Under the pieces are notes generated by a model. That model worked only from the letters and a program-made list of their open reading frames with translations. It was not told the origin of the DNA and did no database searches. Source: Planctomycetaceae bacterium (GTDB lineage: Bacteria; Planctomycetota; Planctomycetia; Pirellulales; Pirellulaceae). From it: a DNA stretch of 37,215 bases. The stretch lies in NCBI GenBank assembly GCA_002709225.1, contig PAQH01000128.1:1-37215 (forward strand), in the 5' to 3' direction. Made by a program: the position numbers and the translations under genes. This document shows positions 9,321 through 17,120 of the stretch, piece by piece (the first letter of the stretch is position 1; the number at the start of each line of letters is the position of its first letter).

Positions 9321-9350
9321 CGAATCACTCAACCCGAATCACTCAACCCG
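9321..9350. repeat. Two-copy 14-bp tandem repeat
   Basis: CGAATCACTCAACC occurs twice head to tail (9321-9334, 9335-9348) followed by CG, just upstream of the dehydratase start on the other strand. Non-coding. It may touch the promoter of either flanking gene. Confidence 0.75.
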
Positions 9351-9542
9351 ATAATGCTCGGACTTTGTCTGTATATCAGGTCATCACGAAGTCACTACAA
9401 TGTACTACTAAAGGCAACCAATCAAGGCAGGGTAACCGATCCGATGAAACGTCCGCGATTGATCGTGCACCACCGGCGGTCAGCATGGTCTGAAATTCAC
9501 GATGGATCGGGTGGAGAACCGACAAAACCACCTGCTGCGCAC

Positions 9543-10313
9543 ATGCGTTTTACGTTACGTGGACTATTACTCCTGACTGCCTTGGCAGGTGTGCTAATGG
9601 CCCTTGTAGCGGATCACGTGAATAAATCCGAACAACAGCGGGCCGCTGTCACAAAGCTCAGGCAAATAGGTGCCAAGGTCAAATACAGTGAACCACCATC
9701 GTGGCCATTGGTTGGCTTTATTCAACGAAACTTTGGAATCGACTTTGTCGCAAACGCGACGTTCGTGTCATTCATTTATCGTCCCGTTGCTTCACGTGAA
9801 CTGAATTTGCTGACAGACCTGCGGCAGCTACAAGGTCTCGACCTTTTTCGTGCCCAAATAGACGACAATGGCCTGGCGCAACTTGCGAGCCTAAACAAAC
9901 TTGCGTTTCTGGATCTTCGGCACACACAAATCACGGATGCCGGATTGCGACATTTGCGCCAATTACGCCAACTTGATACGCTGCATCTGGCCAGCTGCCA
10001 GATCAACGGCCCCGGCCTTATCAATCTGCAACCGTTATCCGGCCTAGTCACACTGGATCTCGCGTTTACTTCGATCCAGGACCAGCATCTGGCGCCAATT
10101 AGCCAACTCAAAACACTCGTCGACCTGAACCTCAACAACACGGCCTTAACCGGAGACGCGCTGCAACACCTGCAACCTTTACACGAACTCCGCCGACTCA
10201 ACCTGTACGGTGTAAAAATCCCACCTCAAAAGTTGCGCGCATTTGCACAGAAACATCCGGAGTGCAACATCAATAGCGCCATTAACCTGAACACCCTACG
10301 CCCCCCATCATAG
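9543..10313 (+). CDS. Membrane-anchored leucine-rich-repeat protein
   Basis: I start it at the ATG at 9543 (256 residues), because MRFTLRGLLLLTALAGVLMA is a common planctomycete N-terminus: a short basic head, then one membrane helix or uncleaved signal (about 5-24). The open frame extends upstream to 9354, with a second possible ATG at 9444, but that part is Arg/His-rich and featureless. After a linker (EQQRAAVTKLRQIGAKVKYSE), about five to six LRRs of ~24 residues follow from residue ~85, with forms such as LAFLDLRHTQITDAGLRHL and LVDLNLNNTALTGDALQHL. LRRs mediate protein binding; the partner is unknown. It is likely anchored in a membrane with the repeats outside the cytoplasm. The gene is divergent from the dehydratase gene. 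Confidence 0.82.
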   Translation: MRFTLRGLLLLTALAGVLMALVADHVNKSEQQRAAVTKLRQIGAKVKYSEPPSWPLVGFIQRNFGIDFVANATFVSFIYRPVASRELNLLTDLRQLQGLDLFRAQIDDNGLAQLASLNKLAFLDLRHTQITDAGLRHLRQLRQLDTLHLASCQINGPGLINLQPLSGLVTLDLAFTSIQDQHLAPISQLKTLVDLNLNNTALTGDALQHLQPLHELRRLNLYGVKIPPQKLRAFAQKHPECNINSAINLNTLRPPS

Positions 10314-10521
10314 GGGCCCGCGCCAAAGCCCAATTCTCCATTCATCGGATATACTAATGGGTGCCGATAATGCTCTGCAGCCTTCCAGGTTTTGGGATGT
10401 GCGCGATGGTCCCGACATACCTGTGGACGGCAGGGGCTCCCCCACATTAGTAGTTGAATTCATCGCAAGCTTGTCAAAACTCCCCAACGTTGCCACACAT
10501 CCCAACAAACGGTGAGCACTC

Positions 10522-13500
10522 ATGGCGACTGACAGCACAGCGCCGCCTGCACTGCCGGCAGATCAATACGCAGCTCTAATTGAACGCCAGCTGGGATCTG
10601 CCCGGCGCCAGGTCAAAGTCACGGATCTATTAAGCCGCTGTATGCTGCTGGTCATTGGTGTCCTTGTTTTCTTGTTCTTGGTGAGCCTTGCTGACCACTG
10701 GTTGTTTGATCTTGGCTACTGGGGGCGAGCAGTGGCATTCGTTGCATTGCTGGCAGGCATGACTGGCTATTTATTACGTTTCATTCTGCCGCTGGCAGTT
10801 CGTAGCATAAACCCGGTTTTCGCCGCCCGGGCCATCGAACGAAGTGAACCAAGACTAAAAAACAGCCTGATCAATTTTCTTACCTTTCGAACGGACACGC
10901 GTGTCAATCAAAGTTCTGTGTTCCAGGCACTGCAACATAAAGCTGCGACGGATTTGGCGACCGTTTCAATTGACGATGCGGTAGATCGCAGCACAACGCT
11001 GAAACTTGGCTACGCGCTCGCCACAATCGTTACACTATTCGGCCTCTACAAGATCTTCTCCCCAAAAGATCCTTTTCAGTCGATATCGCGAGTCGCAGCT
11101 CCTTGGAAAAGCATCGAACGTCCAACGAGAGCCGATATTTTCCTGATCCAGGAGCACCATCGAGCCACCGCAGACGGTCCGATCCTATCTTCAGTACCAC
11201 CAGGAAAACGCGCTGCGTATCAGGGCCACTTCGTGACCATCGGTGCGGGAATTTCAGGGATTGGCAATGATGCCCCAGTCGAACTGCAATATTCCAGTGT
11301 CGACGGCCAATTGGTCAACCAGACCTTGCCAATGCAATGGAATGCCGAAACCCAACAGCACGAAGCAACCCTACCTCCGACCAGTTCTGGCATCCAAGCC
11401 AGCCTTGTGTATTCGATTCGTGCGGGCGATGTGCTCAGCACGGAGTATCTTCTCGAAGTCACCCCAACACCAGTAATCACCGTGCAAAGCGTGGACTACG
11501 AGTTCCCCGACTACACTCGTTTACCCAAACAAACCATCGTCGGAAATCCTCATATCCAAGCTGTCGCAGGCACGCAAATTACAATCCATGCGCAAGCCAA
11601 CCAGAAAGTAGATTCGGCGGTCATTGAATTATTTTCGCGCGATACCAAAACCGGCGGGTCGCCGCGTGCCATGCGGTGCGATCAGGATCGATGCGAGGGT
11701 GGCTTCCGCTTAGTGGACAACCACAATGGCGAATTGCAACTCAGCGAATACGGGATTCGGTTCCGCAATCTCGGTGGGGAACGCAATCAAGAGGTGATCC
11801 GCTACCGGATTGACGTGCTTCGCGACCTTGTGCCGGAAATTGAAATTCTCAATCCCAAGTCACGCGAAATCGAATTGCCAGAGGATGGAACACAGCAAAT
11901 AGAGATTCGAGCCATTGATCCCGATTACGGTTTGCGCCGAATTCAGTTACGTGCTGCAGCCGGTAACGACTCAATACTGTCACACGACATCCTCGAGGAT
12001 GCCGCTGGGCGGACTGGCCAAGTCGTCGAAACCTATCCATTCACACCTCGGAAACTGGGGTTGCGGACAGGTGATCGGATCGCCCTATGGGCACTCGCCG
12101 AGGACAATCGAGTCGACCCCAAGACTAGCACTCCCGCACCGAATTCACGTACGACCCCCAGGTACTACATCGTTATCACTCCTCCCGTACACTCCACCGG
12201 CCTGCCACCCGATCACGACCCACAGTCGGATACAGAATCCCCCGAGAAGAACTCTGGAAGTAAATCCGAGAAGACCAACAATTCAGGGGATGGCCAAGGC
12301 GCAGGTGACGGATCCGATACTTCAGCCAAAAGCGAAGCAGGTTCCAAAACACCACAACCTAGTGACACGGAAGCGCAGGCCACCGATCAGGAACCGAGCG
12401 ACGTGGGCTCTGACGACACGTCGGAAACAGGGAACCAGGAAGGAGAAAGCTCAGCGGAATCTAATGAGCCAGGCTCGACGACATCCAACGCGTCACAAGA
12501 GGACCCCGACAGCTCAGCTGATTCCTCTGCACCTGACGAGGGATCCCAAAATGGTTCCGGGGAAAACCGGACGCCCGTTGATCCAACAGCCTCTGAAGGT
12601 GTCTCGAACGCCGGAAACATGGACCAGAAATCTACCGGGGATCCGCCTTCAGACCCACAACCCGCGTCACACGACGGAGAAGCCATAGAACGCGTGCTGG
12701 ACTACTTACGTGAAGAAGCCGCGGGAGATACGCAACCAGACGATTCCGCTGCAGAAGAAACTTCATCGCCAGAAGATCGACCAGCAACCGAGTCCCCGAG
12801 TCGCAGAGAAGCCACAGGGAATGGAACAGCCTCCTCCGGGCAAGCAGATAGCCAGCAACCGCCAAACGCTACTCAGGCAAAGAACGCGGGCAAAGATGGC
12901 CCAGCGCGATCTCTTGAGAGTCCCAACGAGTCACCGGAAACTTCCCCGTCTCCCGGTGACAATGGCCCAGGCGACAACACGGAACAGGCTCCACCTGCGA
13001 CGCCCGCGACTGGGGGTGCGACTGATGATTCCCCGGAAACGGATAACGCCAACACGCCCCAAAAACCAAGTTCTAACCAAGCCAAACAAGATGAGAACCC
13101 GTGTCCTGACAACGCCACGGATACTTCCCAAGCGGATGCAAAACCGGCCACTGTCCAGTCAAACCCGTCCACCTCGCCACAGGAGAAATCCGCAAGCGAA
13201 AATCAACCGTCACAAGACGCAACATCTCGAACCGACACACCCACAACCGACGTTTCCAAGCCTGGCCAGAAACCAGACTCTGGTGAGTCATCCAGAACTG
13301 ATCAATCGCCACAGACCGAAGAGCAACCAGAGAAGAAACAGGGGGACTCGGAGCAGCCCAACGCCACACAAAATAACCAGACTCGCAAGGGCAGGGGGGC
13401 TGACGATACGAGCAACTCATCCTCCCCGGAACAAACTAGTAACGACTCTACTGGCTCCGGCAACCAAACCGCTCCCGAATCCGAACAAGACAAGAAAGCT

Positions 13501-14001
13501 GGAGATGAAGGGGCTGCCACTGCAGGTCGCAGCAGTCCGGCAAAAGCAAATCCACGAGGCGGCGGCATTCCGTCCGAGTCTAATGACGCAAGCCGAAGTA
13601 GCGAGGCTGAAGTCCGCGCTGGTGATACTCCTGACCTGGAACACGCGCAAAAAGCCACTGACCTGGTTCTCGAGAAACTAGCGGAACAGGAAAGCAATCC
13701 TGACCCCAAACTGCTCAAGAAACTCAATTGGAATGCAGAAGATATCACCGAATTCGTACGCCGCTGGAAGCAGCTCAAAAGGAATGCCGCGACCCCCACC
13801 GGTAAGTATGAATTGCAGCAGGCATTGCGCAGTCTCGGCTTGAAACCGCAAGGAACCCGCATCAATCAACGGGATGCCCGCAAAAGTCGAATCAGCAATC
13901 TGAATGATGCGGGAGCCCGTTTCGCGCCTCCCCCTGGATTGCGGAAACGGTTCAATGCTTACAAACGTAGCGTATCTCGAACCCCCAGCGAGTCTCCGTG
14001 A
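10522..14001 (+). CDS. Large membrane protein with long acidic, Ser/Pro/Gln-rich disordered region
   Basis: A 1159-residue protein from the ATG at 10522. Hydrophobic segments at about 40-57, 68-90 and 163-180 suggest three membrane helices. A folded region of ~370 residues follows, beta-rich by eye, ending in ALWALAEDNRVDP and YYIVITPP near 550. Residues ~553-1030 are low complexity and acidic (Ser, Asp, Glu, Pro, Gln, Asn, Thr), surely disordered. The C-terminal ~125 residues are again folded-looking and basic (KLNWNAEDITEFVRRWKQLKR, FAPPPGLRKRFNAYKRSVSR). Planctomycete genomes carry similar proteins of unknown role, some misnamed after malaria circumsporozoite protein because of the repeats. 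Its stop codon overlaps the nadB start, so the two are probably co-translated. Long frames inside it on other frames and strands are shadows of the biased composition. Confidence 0.85.
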   Translation: MATDSTAPPALPADQYAALIERQLGSARRQVKVTDLLSRCMLLVIGVLVFLFLVSLADHWLFDLGYWGRAVAFVALLAGMTGYLLRFILPLAVRSINPVFAARAIERSEPRLKNSLINFLTFRTDTRVNQSSVFQALQHKAATDLATVSIDDAVDRSTTLKLGYALATIVTLFGLYKIFSPKDPFQSISRVAAPWKSIERPTRADIFLIQEHHRATADGPILSSVPPGKRAAYQGHFVTIGAGISGIGNDAPVELQYSSVDGQLVNQTLPMQWNAETQQHEATLPPTSSGIQASLVYSIRAGDVLSTEYLLEVTPTPVITVQSVDYEFPDYTRLPKQTIVGNPHIQAVAGTQITIHAQANQKVDSAVIELFSRDTKTGGSPRAMRCDQDRCEGGFRLVDNHNGELQLSEYGIRFRNLGGERNQEVIRYRIDVLRDLVPEIEILNPKSREIELPEDGTQQIEIRAIDPDYGLRRIQLRAAAGNDSILSHDILEDAAGRTGQVVETYPFTPRKLGLRTGDRIALWALAEDNRVDPKTSTPAPNSRTTPRYYIVITPPVHSTGLPPDHDPQSDTESPEKNSGSKSEKTNNSGDGQGAGDGSDTSAKSEAGSKTPQPSDTEAQATDQEPSDVGSDDTSETGNQEGESSAESNEPGSTTSNASQEDPDSSADSSAPDEGSQNGSGENRTPVDPTASEGVSNAGNMDQKSTGDPPSDPQPASHDGEAIERVLDYLREEAAGDTQPDDSAAEETSSPEDRPATESPSRREATGNGTASSGQADSQQPPNATQAKNAGKDGPARSLESPNESPETSPSPGDNGPGDNTEQAPPATPATGGATDDSPETDNANTPQKPSSNQAKQDENPCPDNATDTSQADAKPATVQSNPSTSPQEKSASENQPSQDATSRTDTPTTDVSKPGQKPDSGESSRTDQSPQTEEQPEKKQGDSEQPNATQNNQTRKGRGADDTSNSSSPEQTSNDSTGSGNQTAPESEQDKKAGDEGAATAGRSSPAKANPRGGGIPSESNDASRSSEAEVRAGDTPDLEHAQKATDLVLEKLAEQESNPDPKLLKKLNWNAEDITEFVRRWKQLKRNAATPTGKYELQQALRSLGLKPQGTRINQRDARKSRISNLNDAGARFAPPPGLRKRFNAYKRSVSRTPSESP

Positions 14002-15644
14002 GCGAAATCCCCCGGTACCTCACCGCTTTCGACCCTAAACGTCTACCGCATCACTTCACAGATATCTTAATCATCGGAGCGGGGCTCGCGGGTCTACGAG
14101 CCGCTAATGCCGTTACCAGTAACCAAGAAGTACTGGTGATTACAAAAGACGACCTACGGCAATCGAATAGCAACTACGCACAAGGGGGCATCGCCGGCGT
14201 GCTGGCCCCGGAAGATCGCTTTGAAGACCATGTATCCGACACCGTGTTGGCCGGTGGTGAACTGTGCCATCGCGAAATTGTCGAGATGGTCGTGCGTGAA
14301 GCGCCGGACCAGATCCAGCAGCTCATGCAGTGGGGAACCCGATTCGATAGGGACAACGGTGAACTCGAATTAGGGCGGGAGGGGGGGCATAGCCGCCATC
14401 GGGTCGTTCATGCGTTGGGCGATGCAACCGGCAAGGAGGTCATGCGGGCCGTAATTTCCTGGACCCGAAAATTGCCAAATATACGAGTTTGGGAGAACAC
14501 CTTTACCGTCGACTTGCTCACCCATGACGGGATCTGCCGAGGCGCATTGGTATCTACCGGGCAAGACATGGCATTGGTATGGGCTAAACAAACGATCCTC
14601 TGCACGGGCGGCGGCGGTCAGCTTTACCGCGAATCTACGAATCCACCAGTCGCCACGGCTGACGGACATGCCTTGGCATTTCGAGCTGGGGGCGAATTGC
14701 GAGATCTCGAATTCCTTCAATTTCATCCAACCGTGTTGTACATCGCTGGGACGAGCCGCAGCCTGATCACCGAAGCCATAAGGGGAGAGGGGGGCTACCT
14801 GGTCGATCGCAATGGCCTGCGATTCATGGAAACATACGACCCGCGAGAAGAACTGGCGCCACGAGACGTGGTGTCGCAGGCTATTGTGAGCCAGATGCAG
14901 GAGACACAACATCCCTGCGTCTATCTCGACCTGAGCCACCTGGACGCGCAGTTCGTACGTGCCCGATTTCCAGGAATCGCTCACACCTGCGAGGAATTTG
15001 GGATCGATGTGACCCGAGACCCTATTCCGGTCCGCCCCGGCGCACACTACATGATTGGCGGCGTGATCGTCGATGATATGGGGCGCACCCGTGTTCCCGG
15101 TCTCTGGGCCGCCGGCGAAGTCACTTCTAGTGGCCTTCACGGAGCCAATCGACTCGCTTCGAATAGCCTTCTGGAAGGCCTCGTCTACGGAGACCGGGCC
15201 GGCGCAGGCGCCGCACAAGCGGCCGCGACACAAACCGATGACTACCGCGCCCCACCGATCGACCACATGAAGTCGCTACAACCAGTCGAAGCACTCGACC
15301 TGGCGGATATTCGCAACAGCTTGCAAAGCCTGATGTGGCGTTCAATGGGCGTCCGACGTGAAGCCAAAGGCCTAGAAGAAGCACGTCAAACGATCGAACA
15401 CTGGTGTCGCTACGTACTTGTTCGACAATTTGATACGCAAAATGGCTGGGAGTTGCAGAATCTGCTAACCATCGCAAGGCTTATGGTTGCAGCAGCCTCC
15501 TGCCGGCAGGAATCTCGAGGAGTCCACTTACGTACCGATTTCCCCACAGCCGACAACGCCCATTGGAAACAGCATGTATCATTTCGGCATACCGCGACTC
15601 CGCTCCTGGAATCTGCGGTTCGATCGGGCCAACCTCAATCATGA
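13998..15644 (+). CDS. nadB: L-aspartate oxidase
   Basis: A 548-residue protein starting at GTG 13998, inside the GTGA overlap with the preceding gene's TGA, a typical translational coupling. The N-terminal FAD-binding motif is IIGAGLAG (G27-x-G29-x-x-G32). SNYAQGGIAG (58-67), GGHSRHRVVHALGDATGKEV (129-148), LEFLQFHPTVLY, EAIRGEGGYLVD, ELAPRDVVSQAI, GAHYMIGGV and LWAAGEVTSSGLHGANRLASNSLLE are the standard succinate-dehydrogenase-flavoprotein-family motifs in NadB order. The enzyme oxidises L-aspartate to iminoaspartate, the first step of de novo NAD synthesis, in the cytoplasm. nadA and nadC are not in the window. Length and motif set favour NadB over fumarate reductase/SdhA, which are longer. 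Confidence 0.95.
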   Translation: MSEIPRYLTAFDPKRLPHHFTDILIIGAGLAGLRAANAVTSNQEVLVITKDDLRQSNSNYAQGGIAGVLAPEDRFEDHVSDTVLAGGELCHREIVEMVVREAPDQIQQLMQWGTRFDRDNGELELGREGGHSRHRVVHALGDATGKEVMRAVISWTRKLPNIRVWENTFTVDLLTHDGICRGALVSTGQDMALVWAKQTILCTGGGGQLYRESTNPPVATADGHALAFRAGGELRDLEFLQFHPTVLYIAGTSRSLITEAIRGEGGYLVDRNGLRFMETYDPREELAPRDVVSQAIVSQMQETQHPCVYLDLSHLDAQFVRARFPGIAHTCEEFGIDVTRDPIPVRPGAHYMIGGVIVDDMGRTRVPGLWAAGEVTSSGLHGANRLASNSLLEGLVYGDRAGAGAAQAAATQTDDYRAPPIDHMKSLQPVEALDLADIRNSLQSLMWRSMGVRREAKGLEEARQTIEHWCRYVLVRQFDTQNGWELQNLLTIARLMVAAASCRQESRGVHLRTDFPTADNAHWKQHVSFRHTATPLLESAVRSGQPQS

Positions 15645-16163
15645 GAATATTCTGGCCCACCGATCGCCAATCCGTGCCCTGAAATACCTGTGCAACAAAG
15701 GCACTGTGGGGCCAAAGAAACTGTGGGGCCAAAGAAACTGAGGGGCCAAAGAAACTGAGGGGCCAAAGAAACTGAGGGACCAAAGAAACTGCGCAGCTGT
15801 CGAAAACCAAAGTGTCAGCGAGTGGGCACAAGCGCCCATTCCTCGTACACCTCATACGTGTCTGCGTAGCGGGTCGTGGTGAGCCTGAGTTCCGCCCGCA
15901 ATTCCTCCCCCGCCTTGCGAGTCCGCCCCAATCCATAAAAATCCCCAACTGACCGAAAAAAGTGTGGCTAGCCGCTTGAATTCCGGCTCTCTGGTTCATA
16001 AATTAGCGGACCTAACACCTGTTGCCAAAATAACAGTATTTAGATTGCCGGAGAACTTTCCTGGGGGGGGTCTTCGAGCTGCGGCACCACCCTCGGTATC
16101 GATGGCAATCATCTAACCGCTCAACCCCTGAATCATATGTTCCCCGGGTAGCGAGAATTCCCC
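15645..16163. other. Spacer with 17-bp tandem array and a possible decayed coding remnant
   Basis: About 520 bases between nadB and the ABC operon. It contains the five-unit tandem array described separately. Further right, a short minus-strand frame without a start (15967 to a TGA at 15817-15815, 50 codons) reads like a protein tail (RKAGEELRAELRL, YEVYEEWALVP), but has no upstream gene. A run of eight G residues begins near 16064, about 90 bases before the ATPase start. Confidence 0.5.
15711..15793. repeat. 17-bp tandem array, about five units
   Basis: Units of GCCAAAGAAACTGAGGG: 15711-15727 (one change, TGTGGG), 15728-15744, 15745-15761, 15762-15778, then a diverged 15779-15793. A degenerate half unit precedes it (CAAAGGCACTGTGGG, 15697-15711). 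There are no spacers, so it is not CRISPR. It starts 67 bp after the nadB stop. Because 17 is not a multiple of three, all frames stay open across it, which produces a spurious minus-strand frame with a 17-residue repeat. Confidence 0.95.
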
Positions 16164-16919
16164 ATGGCTGAAGTCGAATCTGACCCCACTCCCAATAGAC
16201 CCGCGATGATTGAGGCGGTGGGTTTGTCCAAATTCTATGGTGTTTTTACCGCTTGCCGCGATGTCACGTTCACGGTGAATCAGGGAGAGGTTGTTGCTTT
16301 CCTCGGACCAAACGGCGCAGGAAAAAGTACCACGATGAAAATGCTCACGGGATACCTGGCGCCCTCGGAAGGGGCTTCCAGGATCTCCGGCCACAACATG
16401 CAAGAAGATCGTCTTGCCGGCAGCGAGCGGCTGGGCTATTTGCCAGAAAACGGACCGCTCTACCCAGAAATGACACCCGCCTCCCTGTTGAGCTTTTTTG
16501 CCGAAGCGCGGGGCATGGGCCCCGAGCGGCGCAGCGAACGTATCGACTCGGTAGTCGACCTTTGCTCACTTGGAAGCGTCTATCACAAGCCCATCGGAAA
16601 ACTCTCAAAAGGATATCGGCAGCGAGTGGGCTTAGCGCAGTCACTTTTGCATGAACCGGATGTCCTCATTCTGGACGAACCGACGGCCGGACTTGATCCC
16701 AATCAAATTCGCGACGTACGGGACACAATTAAGCAACTAGGGGAAGAAAAAACAATCCTCCTCTCTACACATATTCTCCAGGAAGTCGAAGCTATGGCGA
16801 GCCGGGTCATTCTGATCGACGAAGGCCGTGTTGTGTACGACGGGCCAGCTACGGACCTCGACAAGAACGGCAAAGGCATGGAACAGGCGTTTTATGAACT
16901 GACCTCAACTGACGCATAG
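16164..16919 (+). CDS. ABC transporter ATP-binding protein, GldA-like
   Basis: A 251-residue ATPase with a complete nucleotide-binding domain: Walker A GPNGAGKST (48-56), the Q-loop region GYLPENGPLY with Glu95 in place of Gln as usual in the GldA-type group, signature LSKGYRQRV (147-155), Walker B VLILDEP (167-173, catalytic E172), D-loop AGLDPNQ and H203 in STH. It heads a three-gene unit with the GldF/GldG-like permease fusion and the DUF4340 protein. In Bacteroidetes GldA/F/G are linked to gliding; in planctomycetes the same set occurs without gliding and its substrate is unknown. An export or envelope role is inferred from the family. The ATG at 16164 is preceded only by a weak ribosome site. 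Confidence 0.92.
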   Translation: MAEVESDPTPNRPAMIEAVGLSKFYGVFTACRDVTFTVNQGEVVAFLGPNGAGKSTTMKMLTGYLAPSEGASRISGHNMQEDRLAGSERLGYLPENGPLYPEMTPASLLSFFAEARGMGPERRSERIDSVVDLCSLGSVYHKPIGKLSKGYRQRVGLAQSLLHEPDVLILDEPTAGLDPNQIRDVRDTIKQLGEEKTILLSTHILQEVEAMASRVILIDEGRVVYDGPATDLDKNGKGMEQAFYELTSTDA

Positions 16920-16972
16920 TCAAACGGAAAAACATCGTCAAACGGAAAAACATCGTCAAACGGAAAAAACAG
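16920..16972. repeat. 18-bp tandem repeat, about three copies
   Basis: TCAAACGGAAAAACATCG at 16920-16937 and 16938-16955, followed by a third, slightly altered copy to 16972. It begins one base after the ATPase stop codon, between two genes of the same presumed operon. Confidence 0.95.
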
Positions 16973-17021
16973 TCTTCCTTTCCCCGAAACTGGGCAACCT
17001 ATACTGTGCAACGACCCATCG

Positions 17022-17072
17022 AGATCTAAGGTCCCTGTAGATCTAAGGTCCCTGTAGATCTAAGGTACCTGG
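17022..17072. repeat. 17-bp tandem repeat, three copies
   Basis: AGATCTAAGGTCCCTGT at 17022-17038 and 17039-17055, then a diverged copy at 17056-17072. It is unrelated in sequence to the repeat 50 bp upstream, and lies 50-100 bp before the permease start. Confidence 0.95.
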
Positions 17073-17074
17073 GC

Positions 17075-17096
17075 TCGATCAGTCCTGATTGATCGA
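17075..17096. promoter_or_regulatory. Short inverted repeat before the permease gene
   Basis: TCGATCA (17075-17081) and TGATCGA (17090-17096) are inverted around 8 bases, 24 bp before the GldF/GldG-like start. It could be a small mRNA hairpin or an operator half-site pair. With 7-bp arms, chance is quite possible. Confidence 0.3.
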
Positions 17097-17120
17097 CAAC
17101 ATCATACGCGAGTTAAAGTA

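Noticed and set aside
9354..9542. Upstream extension of the membrane LRR protein
   Set aside because: The typical planctomycete anchor sequence begins at the ATG at 9543; the upstream part is basic, featureless and crosses a tandem duplication.
11915..13681. Two long plus-strand frames (11915-12688, 12710-13681) and several minus-strand frames
   Set aside because: They lie within the disordered region of the 1159-residue protein; biased composition keeps other frames open. No domain or start signal.
15711..15793. CRISPR array
   Set aside because: Units are directly adjacent without spacers, only 17 bp long, and no cas gene is present.
15481..15999. Minus-strand 172-codon frame with a FLWPLSFFGPSVSLAPQ-type repeat
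   Set aside because: It overlaps the 3' end of nadB and is created by the 17-bp array, which stays open in all frames.
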